Shown here: in pieces, positions 1 to 10,721 of the stretch | Layout: each line of letters opens with the position of its first letter | Numbering within the stretch: the stretch's first letter is position 1 | DNA from: Thereva unica | Taxonomy: Eukaryota; Arthropoda; Insecta; Diptera; Therevidae | Direction of reading: 5' to 3' | Length of the DNA: 64,000 nt | NCBI GenBank assembly: GCA_949987705.1 | Contig: OX465281.1 | Coordinates: 221,373,978-221,437,977 of the forward strand | The notes under the pieces: generated by a model | Told to the model about the DNA's origin: nothing | Databases searched by the model: none | The model's input: only the letters and a program-made list of their open reading frames with translations | Position numbers and translations under genes: made by a program

Positions 1-19
1 GGAGGAGGGTGAAAGGCGA

Positions 20-2806
20 GTGTTTCGCGCCTCAAAACGAAACAATTACCGGACTGGTCCTCCAGGTTGGGGGTTGGGCGGCAGGCTGACAACCTTCCAC
101 CGTAAAAACTGGCCAGAAAAGAAAATGAAATCACTGATTCTGGACTTCAAGCCAGTAAATAATAGGATATGTACGCTTCGGATTAAAACAAGACTACATA
201 ACATTAGTCTCATAAACGTCCATGCGCCCACAGAAGACAAGACGGATGAGGAGAAAGAGGAATTCTACCAGGAGCTAACAAACGTCATCAGATTAATACC
301 GTCAAACGATATTAAAATGGTGCTTGGAGACATGAACGCCAAAGTAGGAAAAGAAGAGGAATTCCTAGGAGTCATAGGAAAGCACAGCCTACATAACGCT
401 ACCAATGACAATGGTAGTAGATTGATCGATCTCGCTAGCTCGAACTCAATGGTAGTAAGTTCAACAATGTTCCCACATAAAAATATTCATAAGATGACAG
501 ACAGGGTTACATATAATCAAATAGACCACGTCCTAATTGAGAGAAGAGGGGCCACGAGTATACTGGATGTGAGAACTATGAGGGGAGCGTGCTGTGGCTC
601 GGACCACTATCTTGTCAAAGTGAAATTTAAAGCCCGGATAACGACCAAAACTCAAAGAGGGCAAACACAGCTAAGGTACGATATAGACAAGCTGAAACTT
701 GAAGAAAGAAGAGAGGCCTATCAGAATGCTATCGTACAAAACCTGAGAGAAGGAGTAGGAGAAGAGCCTGACATTAACAACAAATGGGAAAGGCTGAAAA
801 ACAGCGTAAAGGAGGCAGCAGAAGACGCCCTAGGCTGGGCCCCCAGACAGACTAGAATTGACTGGTTTGATCGGGATTGCAGAGCTGCAATAGAAGAACG
901 AAACCAGAGCCACCGGGAGTACATCGCAAGGCCCACAAGAGCAAGGATGGAAGTCTTTAAGCTAAAAAGAAGAACTGCAGACAAGCTGCGCAGAAAGAAA
1001 AAGAGAGAGTATCTAAACAGGAGGATCCAACAGATACAGGAAGACTTCAACGAAGGTAGAACTAGGCAAGCCTACAAAGGAACACGCCAGATCAGTAATA
1101 AGTTTCAGCCAAGAACGGATATTTGTAGAGACATGGATGGGAACCTATTAGCAGACCCGGATAGGATAAAGGAAAGATGGAGACAATATTTTCAAAACTT
1201 ATTGAATCCAACCCAAAGAATAAACGAAGACTCACAGGCGGAAGCAATGGTAATACCTCAAGATAGTATTCCAATAGAACCACCAACACTGGATGAGGTA
1301 CGGGAAGCTGTGAAAAGGCAAAAAAGCAGCAAATCCCCAGGCATCGATGGATTCGCAGCTGAGCTACTAAAGGAAGGAGGGCCGCAACTCTTAAGGAACT
1401 TACACGAACTCATATGTAACGTCTGGGAGGAAGAAGTTATACCAGATGACTGGAAGAAAGCGATTATATGTCCAATCTACAAGAAAGGAGATAAATTAAC
1501 CTGTAAAAACTACAGAGGCATCTCACTCCTCAGCACCAGCTACAAAACCTTCACAATCCTTGTGAAACAAAAACTAGAACCTATAGCGGAAGGCCTTATA
1601 GGAGAATATCAAGCTGGTTTTAGGACAAACAGGTCAACATCGGACCAACTGCTGACCTTAAAACAAATTCTGGAGAAAACCTGGGAAAGGAATATAGATA
1701 TATACCAGATATTTGTCGACTTTCAACAGGCATATGACTCGATAAACAGAGAGAGGCTGTGCAGGATCCTATTGGAATTAGGAGTCCCCTCCAAGCTGGT
1801 ACGACTGATAAAATGCGCAACGAATAGCTCCCTGGCGAAAGTAAGGATTCAAAATGCAATAACAGAAGAGTTCGAAGTGCAACAAGGTGTTAGACAAGGA
1901 GATGGACTAGCCCCCATGCTTTTCAACCTGGCCCTAGAATGGGTGATAAGAAAAACATCAGTACGGAGAAATGCGTCCATAGCAACGCAGTCTGTACAAT
2001 TACTTGGATATGCGGATGACGTGAACATCGTGGGAAGGTCCTTCTTGGCAGCGAAAGAAGTCTATGTCGAATTAAAAGAGGCGGCCAAGGACATAGGGCT
2101 GAACATCAATGAAGAAAAAACGAAGGTGATGCAACAATCCAGAGCTGGAAGATTTAGAATGGGAAGAAATATAACTATCGACGAACATAATCTAGAAGTA
2201 ATCGATAAAACAGTCTACCTTGGGTCTACAATTACAAAAAGAAACGATGAAAAGGAAGAAGTAACTAGACGAATACTACTGGCTAATAGAGCTTTTTATG
2301 CCCAAAAACAAATATTGCACTCAAGATTTGTGCACAGAAAAACGAAACTTTCACTCTACAAAACAGTAATACGACCAGTACTGTGCTATGGCAGCGAGAC
2401 TTGGACTATGACCCAGGAGATAGAGGAACAAGTCAACAGGTTTGAGAGGAAGGTGCTCAGATGCATAATAGGCCCAACGAGAGAGGATGGGAGATGGCGA
2501 AGGAGATACAACAACGAGCTGTATGAAATTTTTGACGACCCAGAACTCTCAACGTTTATAAAAATCAACAGTCTAAGACTAGCCGGCCACGTAATCAGGA
2601 TGAATGATAACCGTATCCCAAAACGGCTTATGGTGGCCGAAATTCCAGGAAACAGACCAGTAGGTAGACCCAGGAGAAGATGGATGGACTCTGTGAAGGC
2701 TGACGCAGAGACAATGCTGAACATTCGGAACTGGAGAACTGCTGCAAGGAACCGTCAGACTTGGAGAAATGCCCTAGAGGAGGCCAAGGCTCGATTTGGG
2801 CTGTAG
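20..2806 (+). CDS. RTE ORF: endonuclease (partial) - reverse transcriptase
   Basis: This frame would encode a polyprotein that nicks target DNA and reverse-transcribes the element RNA. Endonuclease motifs in order: NVHAPTED (about residue 65), LGDMNAKVG (about 102), NQIDHVLIE (about 166) and a GSDHYLVK motif (about 193). The reverse transcriptase follows: KNYRGISLL, GEYQAGFR, FVDFQQAYDS, VRQGDGLAPMLFNL and the catalytic YADD (LLGYADDVNI). The C-terminus shows the RTE hallmarks GHVIRMNDNRIPKRL and GRPRRRWMD. The usual N-terminal motifs (NVRTL, ETRW) are absent, and codons before the ATG at 125 look like leader sequence read in frame. The nominal start at 20 is only where the open frame begins. 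Similar proteins are often misannotated as craniofacial development protein 2-like. Confidence 0.85.
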   Translation: MFRASKRNNYRTGPPGWGLGGRLTTFHRKNWPEKKMKSLILDFKPVNNRICTLRIKTRLHNISLINVHAPTEDKTDEEKEEFYQELTNVIRLIPSNDIKMVLGDMNAKVGKEEEFLGVIGKHSLHNATNDNGSRLIDLASSNSMVVSSTMFPHKNIHKMTDRVTYNQIDHVLIERRGATSILDVRTMRGACCGSDHYLVKVKFKARITTKTQRGQTQLRYDIDKLKLEERREAYQNAIVQNLREGVGEEPDINNKWERLKNSVKEAAEDALGWAPRQTRIDWFDRDCRAAIEERNQSHREYIARPTRARMEVFKLKRRTADKLRRKKKREYLNRRIQQIQEDFNEGRTRQAYKGTRQISNKFQPRTDICRDMDGNLLADPDRIKERWRQYFQNLLNPTQRINEDSQAEAMVIPQDSIPIEPPTLDEVREAVKRQKSSKSPGIDGFAAELLKEGGPQLLRNLHELICNVWEEEVIPDDWKKAIICPIYKKGDKLTCKNYRGISLLSTSYKTFTILVKQKLEPIAEGLIGEYQAGFRTNRSTSDQLLTLKQILEKTWERNIDIYQIFVDFQQAYDSINRERLCRILLELGVPSKLVRLIKCATNSSLAKVRIQNAITEEFEVQQGVRQGDGLAPMLFNLALEWVIRKTSVRRNASIATQSVQLLGYADDVNIVGRSFLAAKEVYVELKEAAKDIGLNINEEKTKVMQQSRAGRFRMGRNITIDEHNLEVIDKTVYLGSTITKRNDEKEEVTRRILLANRAFYAQKQILHSRFVHRKTKLSLYKTVIRPVLCYGSETWTMTQEIEEQVNRFERKVLRCIIGPTREDGRWRRRYNNELYEIFDDPELSTFIKINSLRLAGHVIRMNDNRIPKRLMVAEIPGNRPVGRPRRRWMDSVKADAETMLNIRNWRTAARNRQTWRNALEEAKARFGL

Positions 2807-2812
2807 CGCCAT

Positions 2813-2832
2813 TGGATGGATGGATGGATGGA
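2813..2832 (+). repeat. (TGGA)5 tail of the RTE element
   Basis: Five perfect TGGA units begin six bases after the RTE stop codon. This fits the simple-repeat 3' tails of RTE elements and marks the 3' boundary of the insertion. Confidence 0.85.
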
Positions 2833-3763
2833 AGCAAACACAAATAGATAATTGTTGGAATGCTATTATCCACACAGTATTTAAAACAAAATATATCGCT
2901 AATCAGGTGTAAGCCTCTACCTGCATGAACCGCTGTTTTTCCAAGGCCGATCAGAACAGATTAGCCCCCATCACAAATAATTCAACCAACGGGAAATCAC
3001 ATATTAAATGAATGTTATTGAGTGACGGGACATAAGCCACAATGAAGAAGCAAGAGAATAGGCGAAAAATTAAAAATATCCACAAAATATTTTATTGCAG
3101 CAGATTACAGGTGAAAATGAGCTTAACTGTAATATTATTAATTATTCCAATTAGCCCCTTGGTGAGGGAGTATTTCTACCTGATGTCGCTGGTATACCAT
3201 TGCGGTTGCATGGCAGTGTATACTCAGTAAAGGATACTCAGCTTCTGCGTAAATTTGGCGGAAACAACCCCGCAGGGGTGGCATCCGCGATGTACCGTAT
3301 AAGTCCATTTAAGCAGATTCCAGAGATTTTCTGTTTTATAAAGCGACAATGTACCTGAAGTAATTAGGCGGCCGAAATCATGAGCTATTTATTATTTTGC
3401 TGCCATTGTTCCGATAATTATTGGTAGCCGAATCTGCTCGTTATTTAGCATTACCAAATTGAGAATGGTCAATCATTATAGAATTATGCTGTGGCCTGGC
3501 TAGCAAATTGATTGATAATTTAATTTATTTAGTCAACCATTTTTGCATACTACGTGGGTATGAGATCCACAAACGATAAGAGGAATTCTGAATTATAGAT
3601 TTACATAGAAAGTTTGACAAGGCAGTAAAAATTTCTACATTTCTGCAGTTCAGTGGACCTTCTAGGGATTTAACAGCTTATCACCAGACCCATACAAAAG
3701 GTGGCGTGAGAAAATTTTCTACCTGAAAACCACGACATTTGATTTTGAATTTCTCCCCAATAA
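2833..3763. other. No recognised feature
   Basis: Non-coding sequence. The 62-codon frame at 3042-3230 has no recognisable motif. I see no repeat or RNA gene. Confidence 0.5.
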
Positions 3764-4028
3764 TTGAAGCCTTTGACAAAGTGGACCATATGCTAATGCT
3801 GGAAAAACTAATGGCGTCAAAAATAATATGCTACGATGGTTTTCATCTTATCTAGAACGTAGGCTTCAGTCTGTTGTTTTGAATGGTTTCTCTTTCTCGG
3901 TTATTCGGATCAGTTCAGGAATTCCTCAAGGATCTATCTTGGGGCCACTGCTCTTCATCATTTTTGTAAATGACATCCATCAGTGTTTTCACCACAGCCA
4001 ACCATTGCTTTTTGCCGACGATGTATGA
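3764..4028 (+). pseudogene. Jockey-clade reverse transcriptase fragment
   Basis: Translation gives EAFDKVDHMLMLEKL, then after a one-base frameshift near 3827 NMLRWFSSYLERRLQSVV, then SSGIPQGSILGPLLF and LLFADDV. These are consecutive blocks of a Jockey-type reverse transcriptase ending just after the catalytic FADD. Nothing before or after continues the domain, so it is an isolated 265-bp fragment with a frameshift. Confidence 0.75.
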
Positions 4029-4665
4029 TGACGATGAATTCGGTCGAACCGTTTCTAGTACCAGTCAAATTCCCACTATTTTCTATGAAGTCAGTATTTC
4101 CGTCTACGTTCATAATACTGGGACCCACAACCCAACTAGCTATTAGCATATGCTTCATTCTTACCTTTCGTTTTTCTAGCGCACTCTTCATCGAATCAGT
4201 CTTGACCAAACCAGTCATCATATTTCATATCCCAGCTTGCTCTTTGCGGCTTTCTTGATTATAGTCCTTATTTTGGTCCACTCCGCATTAATCTTGAGAG
4301 TGGGTTTTGTAGCTTCATGATCCGGTGTACCGAACCTTCTATTTAGCTCTCTTTCCTTATAGGGCCGTCTTATTATGTTTTCGCTTTCTTTCCTCTCTCC
4401 TTCTGCCTGCCCTGACGTATGATAGCCTATCTCTCCTCGTAGTCTTCTTCTTCTTCTTCTATGCTCCAATTCGAGCCGTGGCTTCCAGCAGCTTCTTCTT
4501 CCAGACATTACTCCAACTTCATTGATTGGGCCGTATATCCTTCGGAGGAACTTCCTCTCAAATATATTTATCTTGTCCGCTGTTTTTGGGAGATACCCCA
4601 TGCTTCACACTAAAACATAGCTACTGTACGTATGTATGATGGTTTTGTAGATTCTTATTTTGATT
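4029..4665 (-). pseudogene. Rearranged RTE-like fragments
   Basis: On the minus strand about 4660-4500 reads KIRIYKTIIHTYSSYV and INIFERKFLRRIYGP, which resembles the C-terminal part of an RTE polyprotein. Further along, about 4300-4150 reads EWTKIRTIIKKAAKSKLGYE and LEKRKVRMKH, which resembles the linker between endonuclease and reverse transcriptase. The C-terminal block precedes the linker, so the order is scrambled and at least two fragments are joined. A (TTC)n stretch lies at about 4442-4460. Confidence 0.55.
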
Positions 4666-4705
4666 TTTCTGTGGATGTGGATGGACCATATATGACGTGT
4701 CGTAC

Positions 4706-6120
4706 GTAAGATTTATTGCTCGAAGGGGTGCGGCTGAACCTCATTTCGGCGACAGATATTCCCAAAAGACCAAGGGCGAGGATCTGGCTCCCAAAAATGG
4801 AAGCAGAACCAAACAAATTGCTCGAGTATCTTTGGCGCCACAATAGGGACATCCCTATGGACAACTGGCAGAATCTCAAGGCCGAGGAACCTCAGCGAAA
4901 TACTGCTGGTACTGCTAATCAACGACGAGTGTCTAGGGGGGCCCGAAAGAGTGGACTATAAACTCCATTTTGGACTAAGGCAGGCATGGATAAAGGTTTT
5001 CAAATCTAACGGAGATGCTGATTCCGATGAAGAGTTCAGTAAGCGGTTGGATGAACTAACAGTCATCAATATTGAGAGGGAGTTAGCATCTACAAGCTTC
5101 GACCGAGTGAAGCGGGCTGCTGGGTCGAGAAGACCTTTGGGCACAGAAATATACTACGCTCTCTACCACAGGAAATGGTATCAGAACCTACCGACTACAT
5201 AGTCGCAAAATTAAATTTCGGCAGTGACCTTAATATCTGTATCCCTACCAGAGAGGAATGGAGAGATTTTCAACCTGACAAGGACTATGACGTTGTCTTG
5301 TACACAGGTGGATCCAAATCATAGTCTGGAACTGGGACCAGGAACTGGATCCAGGAACTGGAGTGTTTTCCCCATCAATTAACTCGCATAATTTCGCCAG
5401 CGTTTTCCAGGAGGAACTTCTAGCATTTTTTCATGCCTAACAATGCTGTCAAATCCAAGGCCGGGAGCCAGGGTATTTCTGTTATTTGGTACTCAAACGG
5501 TCATCAAGGCATTAGGCGCGGCCCGTATAACTTTTAAGTTAGTCAACAATGGCAGAAAGAGCTCTATTCCCTGGTATGGAGGCACAGGGGCACTCTACGG
5601 GGGGTACCGGGCCACAACAGGAACATCGAAGGTAACGAGAAGGCAGATGAATAGGCCAGACTGGGGTCAACTTTTGCAACCAGTGGTGTTGCATACAAGC
5701 TTCTGTGCGTGCTAAAGAGAAACATCTCCATGTACTTTCTCTCAGTAGCTGACTCCAGATGGAGGAGTTTATCATCTTGTGACAAGTCTAGGGAGACGGC
5801 CTTGTTACAACAAACAATGATCTTTTGGTGATGTAATTGCAAGGATATCGCCAGAATTGTGTCAACGATAACCCGCTGGCTAATTGGGCAACATGTAGCT
5901 AGATTGAGAACTCCGCATAACACCCACTGCCGCAGCTGTGGAGAGGAACAGGCTAATAAGATAACCGAATGCCCAGCTCTGGCACATGTCAGACACTATG
6001 CATTTTGAAGCCTCTTAAATGATTTGGGGAATGTTTCGAATCTTAAATTAGGTGATTTGATCCGGTGCCTAAATTTGATGGGATGGACCTAAATCTCTAG
6101 CTTGCTGCACTTTTCACAGG
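4706..6120 (+). pseudogene. Non-LTR remnant: DUF4780-like ORF1 joined to RNase H, copy 1
   Basis: Codons around 4775-5060 read RPRARIWLPKMEAEPNKLLE, LLINDECLGG and YKLHFGLRQAWIKVFKS. This resembles the DUF4780 region of ORF1 proteins of I/R1/LOA-group retrotransposons. After a frame change, 5285-5660 reads DYDVVLYTGGSK, AFSRRNF and NEKADE, an RNase H domain whose first catalytic Asp (TDGS) is replaced (TGGS). About 5870-5990 reads TRWLIGQHVARLRTPHN and CRSCGEE, the zinc-knuckle-like C-terminus. No endonuclease or reverse transcriptase lies between, so the middle of the element is gone. Many stops and frameshifts make it non-functional. Confidence 0.6.
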
Positions 6121-7441
6121 ATTTATTGAACGTCTGATGACCTATACAAGTCCCGAATGAGTATTTTAACCCCCCTATTCTAAAATTGTGACCAGTCATA
6201 AGTCACAAGCTTTGTCGGCTCGCGATTACTTCTTGTGAGTTTTTCTGTCAATATTGACAGAAGTTGCGTCTACCTCACTTCTACTTCGCTTCTACGTTAG
6301 TTCTCATTTCAAATATGCTTTCAACTTGGACCTAACCATACACTTGTGAGTGATTGCGTTGTGACTTGTGACTGCTTTTATAATACGGGGATAATCTTTA
6401 AAATAGATATTTTCAAAAAACTGATATTTTGATCTTTTGACCTTCAATAAAAATATTTCCTTCCAATCGATCGCGTGGCAGACTTGGGCTGTGACAATTT
6501 TCAGCATCTCTCAGTCAAATATCTATTTTGACTTGCCTAGTCCGCGTATTTCTGGTTCCATCTTTTTCTCAGCTGGTACTATAGACCCAACGTAGGTAAA
6601 TGATTTCAATACTTCAAATTCGCGCTTCTTTACCCTTAATTGTGAGTATATTGTGATATTATTACCTGCTTCCAATTATGATTTCGAGAAATTGGTCTTG
6701 CGCGACTCTATAATAGAGTTTAATAATGTGGGTTGGAAAGATAGGAAGCACATGATACAGAACATAACAAACAGAATAAATTCAATACGCAAACGTTCTG
6801 TATAAAAATAAAAATCCTTAAACAAACACAAAGCAACATACAATACCAGCCTTTGATTTAAAAGGACACAAACATAAATTTTCACGATACTCATTTTCTG
6901 TTAAAGAACTGAAAAATAAAAAGCTCCTTACGCGCATTCAATTTCGAAAATGACTTCCATAGAGGGTTTCTATTTCAGCAGCTTGGCAATATGACATCCA
7001 TGGATTATACCTCATGGTTTAAATACGTTTGATCTTTCTTTCTTTATACGTGAGTATTTTTAATAATATAAGGATAGCGACAGAGGAATTTCGTGTTTTC
7101 CCAAAGTAATTGACAGTTGATGCCTTTTTACCACATTCTCCATATTCATTAAAATTAATCTGGTAGTTGATCGTCGATATCGTAAATACCAGCGTGGAAT
7201 TTCGCTTTGGGTGTAAAAACCTGTGATTTTGATTATATATTTTCAGATCTTCAAAAAAATGTATTGATGGAAATTCTTTTTTTAAAAAAAAATTGTAAAT
7301 AAAGTTATTTTAGCGTGGGTAGAAATCATTTACATTCTCACAAAATTGAGCTTTTTTCGAATGGAATAATATATTTTTAATATTAATATTTTTGTATGAT
7401 AAGAAAGTATACTAAGAGGCAATCAGCCAGCACAATCTTAT
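6121..7441. other. Non-coding part of repeat unit, copy 1
   Basis: AT-rich sequence with no coding motif. It aligns with 14090-14713 and 15118-15830 of copy 2 with small differences. The main value is as the empty site for the MITE at 14714: here the sequence reads GAAGCACATGATACAG without insertion. Confidence 0.6.
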
Positions 7442-8035
7442 CTCAGCGGGAAATGTAATGGCTGGTAAGCGAGGTGGTAATGAAATGGACCCATTACCTT
7501 TGTGATGAAATAATAGGTTACTTTTACATAGGGATGTCCTAGGGCGGTAAGTACTTACTGTAAGCATTACAGACGAGGACTTATTTCAGAGGTGAAATGT
7601 GGTGAATACATAGATTACCATGCAAGTCATGCACAATAAATTACTGACTACCCATTTTAGCATTAAAAACAATGCTTTCCGAAATTACCATTCCATTTTT
7701 GCTACATTTGGTGAGGTTTTTTCTAGTCAGATATATTTTTGATGTTGTTGCTGATTGTTAGTGGCATAAATTAATCTTATAAAATTGATGAAGACGGAAT
7801 AAACTCAAGAAGAGAGTCTTCAACAAGACAAAGAATTATAAAAGCGCATCACATTTCCAACGAAAGTATTTCACACACAAGTCATTACCTAGTCGCTTAC
7901 CTAGTCATTACAACGTAAAGACTCCATTTTCCTAAATTTACAGTAGAATGTTCCGATTACCATGTAGGCGGTTACACAAATTATTGAAGAATTCTTGGGT
8001 TACCAGGGTAACCCCTCGCTAGTTTTCCCGCTGGG
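7442..8035. mobile_element. CCCAGC-type MITE, family B, copy 1
   Basis: It starts with CTCAGCGGGAAATG and ends with TTTTCCCGCTGGG, giving TIRs of about 13 bp, flanked on both sides by AT. The 594-bp interior has no coding capacity. The same element, larger through insertions, lies at 16299-18257. Confidence 0.75.
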
Positions 8036-8039
8036 ATGC

Positions 8040-8646
8040 CTTAAAATAAACACTTGCAAACACTCGATTTTCTATATTTAAAAATTATTTTAACACCTTG
8101 TTTCGTGGGTTTTTAAAGCACGTGGCACTGAAACCATTCACAAATGTCATCCAGTTGGGCATGCCTAAGCTTTCAATGTTTTGGTCTAAGCGAACGCTCC
8201 AGCGAAAGTTTAATCTACCCCACAGCAAAGAATTGCCACGCCAGAATTGTTTTCACGGAGTTCTGGTGAAAGTATCGTACGAGATTGAGTGGGAGAACTA
8301 TTATCGGAAGTTGTCTCCACTTGCCCACTTTTGAAACATGTCATGCCAAAAATTCCACAGCTTTATCGATTGTCCTTTGATTTTTGAGACTTTTTATATA
8401 AATTGTTCGAGCCTCCACATAAAATCCACACGTTTACAACATAAAAAGATGCACGGAATTCCGGAATTGGTGACCTTTCCCGCTCACGTTGGAACCTGTT
8501 ATAACTCTTAGGTAATTTTTGCCAGGACTAAAGGAAAACAGCTATTTCCATCAAGTACGTAGTTTTATATACTTTTTCTCAGCTGTTTACTTTTTCTACA
8601 CCGCACCGTAGTAAAAATTCTGAACGGAGTTTCGCTCGAACTACAT
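8040..8646. other. Non-coding 3' part of repeat unit, copy 1
   Basis: It aligns closely with 18262-18862. The 78-codon frame at 8098-8334 is kept in both copies with one visible residue change (P to S), but it has no recognised domain, and conservation here may only reflect recent duplication. I do not call it a gene. Confidence 0.5.
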
Positions 8647-8770
8647 ACTACAGTCTTCCCCCGAACAAAACGCCTAGGCATTATATTCGGGAAAGTTTAT
8701 TTTTTCTTAGTTTTAAAACTTTGGGTTTCTTTTCGAATAAAACGCCTAATAAAATAGAACGCCTAGTCAG
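8647..8770. repeat. Terminal/subterminal repeats (ACGCCTA motif)
   Basis: The stretch TACTACAGTCTTCCCCCGAA and the following bases are an inverted match to 13037-13068. The motif AAAACGCCTA or GAACGCCTA recurs at about 8670, 8742 and 8759. Repeated short motifs near an inverted terminus are typical of transposase-binding subterminal regions. Confidence 0.45.
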
Positions 8771-9480
8771 TACATTGGAATATGAAAATTTTTATTCTGT
8801 AATTCGTTTCAAGAAAAACTTAACCTTGACTGATAAAAAAACATTCTTGGCTTAAGACAATTTTTTTTGAACCAAGCAAATCATGTTTTGGATATAACGA
8901 AAACAAAATTTTCTTCGGATAAGCAGTACTCAAAGTCTTGGTTTGATTGTCTTGGATGAAGACAAAAGTTGACTAGAAGTAAGAAAAAAAAAAATTCTTG
9001 GTTTCAGATACTCATTTTTTTAATTTGAGCAACTCAAGGTAATAAAATAATGAATTGCCTCAATCAATATTCTCGAATTAAAGCTTCATCGTGTCTTTAT
9101 TTAATACAAATTTTATTTTCAATAAAAAATATTTAGTTTCTTGAGTAAAAAATTAAAAAATCTTATTTCGAAAAAGACATACATATCTTGGTCGAAAAAT
9201 ATAAGTATTGAGCGAAGAAATACAATTGCTTGGCTCAAGAATTTCTAGTGTCTTACTCTGAGACAGCATTCTCATGTTAAGACTGAATAATGTTTCTACT
9301 CAAGACAACGAAACGAAGACTATGGAATTGCTGGAATCAAGACAATTTTTTTATCACTGTTCACATAAATAGCCCTGGTAGTCCTAATAAGACATCCCGC
9401 CGGCTTAGCCAGTTAACAACAGGGTACTATCAGCTCCGCCGGCAGTGTACGGAGAATACTTCTTATCTAACATTGTAAAA
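8771..9480. repeat. Degenerate CTTGG/CAAGA repeat tract
   Basis: AT-rich DNA with many diverged copies of CTTGGTTYAAGA and its complement TCTTGAATCAAG (for example near 8850, 8935, 8996, 9187, 9230, 9300, 9337), ending in TTTTTTTATCACTGTTCAC. It looks like the internally repetitive end of a DNA transposon, but no matching second terminus was found. Confidence 0.4.
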
Positions 9481-10052
9481 GTTCAGTTCCCTACCAAATT
9501 TCAGAATTATGAGTCGTCATAGCGAAAATTTTGGTTTTTTAACTAAAATTTCGATTTCAAATACCTTTTTATCCATAAAATACGCATGTACTCTTTTCCA
9601 AAATTAGAAAGCTTGGAATATTTCCTATGAATAATGTCCAAACAATTTTTATGTTGCGGCCCACATAAGGGTATTTTGCCGATGAGTGATATGTTTCTTT
9701 ATCGTTCTGTTCGCTCTCTGGGTCTTCAAAGACCCTTTCCAAATCTGATTCTGAATCATTTTCAAAGTCAAGTACAGCGGGAATCATCAAAACATTGCCA
9801 AAATGCAGGACAAAATTTTAGTCGATGTAGGGGGTTCGATGTGAGTTTAAATTTGAGTTTTTGGGATCCCAGCCCCCCCCCCCATTTAGCCGCCATCTTC
9901 GAAAAGGTGGTGCAAATGGGATTTCCACTATATCTCCGTAACAGTAAACCTTACAAAAAATTTGTTTTGGATATCCTAGCCCCTACACAACCCAAAAATA
10001 AAACCTTGTCCTGCATTTTTGCAATTTTAAAGTACCATTTCCATGGACTATA
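9481..10052. other. Non-coding sequence with no assigned element
   Basis: It contains a GCCGCCATCTT motif (about 9889) and a C9-10 run near 9875. The open frames on either strand show no family motif. Confidence 0.4.
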
Positions 10053-10718
10053 ACACAGGCCTACAAAAAACGGGTCATTTTTTCCCCCTTTCAATTTAAT
10101 AGTCGTATCCTAAGTATTTTTTCGCGCTGAATCCGAATCCGTTGGCCAAATTGCCCTATCACGTCAGGATTTTGAGCAATCCTAACCTAAAAGTGCCAAA
10201 AAGCGTGTTTTTTGCACTTTTGCGCGTTAAATATCTCAAAACTGAGGAATGATAGGGCAAATCTGACAACGGGATCGTTTTCAGCATGCCAAAATCTACA
10301 GAAAACCATATCGAAAGCGTGAAATTTGAAAAAACTTTTTTTGTAATACTGAAAAGAAAAACTTCTTGGCAACTTCTTGGCGCGAAATCGACGATTTTTA
10401 TTAACACATGATATCATCGTTTTTCTTTTCAGTATTACAAAAAAAGTTTTTTCAAATTTCACGCTTTCGATATGGTTTTCTGTAGATTTTGGCATGCTGA
10501 AAACGATCCCGTTGTCAGATTTGCCCTATCATTCCTCAGTTTTGAGATATTTAACGCGCAAAAGTGCAAAAAACACGCTTTTTGGCACTTTTAGGTTAGG
10601 ATTGCTCAAAATCCTGACGTGATAGGGCAATTTGGCCAACGGATTCGGATTCAGCGCGAAAAAATACTTAGGATACGACTATTAAATTGAAAGGGGGAAA
10701 AACCTTGTAGGCCTGTGT
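10053..10718. mobile_element. Fold-back (palindromic) MITE
   Basis: It starts ACACAGGCCTACAA and ends TTGTAGGCCTGTGT. Arms of about 300 bp (10053-10363 and 10419-10718) are near-perfect inverted copies around a 55-bp centre, so the two strands encode the same 70-residue stretch in opposite directions. There is no coding capacity of its own. The right end abuts the transposase remnant at 10722. Confidence 0.85.
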
Positions 10719-10721
10719 AAT

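Larger units (their letters stand above)
1..2832 (+). mobile_element. RTE-type non-LTR retrotransposon, 5'-defective
   Basis: One long frame with an apurinic-type endonuclease and a reverse transcriptase, followed within a few bases of the stop codon by a short tandem-repeat tail instead of poly(A). A very short 3' UTR ending in a microsatellite is typical of RTE/BovB elements. The 5' end is at or beyond the window edge. The leader-like sequence at 1-110 runs straight into the middle of the endonuclease domain, so the N-terminal endonuclease motifs are missing. The copy looks young (no stop or frameshift in 928 codons) but is probably dead. Confidence 0.85.
4706..8691 (+). repeat. Repeat unit, copy 1 (5' truncated)
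   Basis: From AGATTTATTGCTCGAAGG at about 4706 to about 8660 this interval aligns with 13106-18868, apart from insertions and deletions. The shared order is DUF4780/RNase H remnant, TTTGTCRGCTCG spacer, AT-rich spacer, CCCAGC-type MITE, then a 78-codon frame (8098-8334, also 18320-18556). Copy 1 keeps the right terminus (about 8647-8691), whose reverse complement matches the left end of copy 2 at about 13037-13068. The unit may therefore be a TIR-bounded transposon in which each copy kept one end. Confidence 0.7.

Noticed and set aside
8098..8334. 78-codon frame conserved between 8098-8334 and 18320-18556
   Set aside because: Both copies lie in a recent duplication, so similarity is expected without coding constraint; no domain recognised.
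10159..10622. Two opposite-strand frames with nearly identical 70-residue products
   Set aside because: They are the two arms of the fold-back element, not a duplicated gene.
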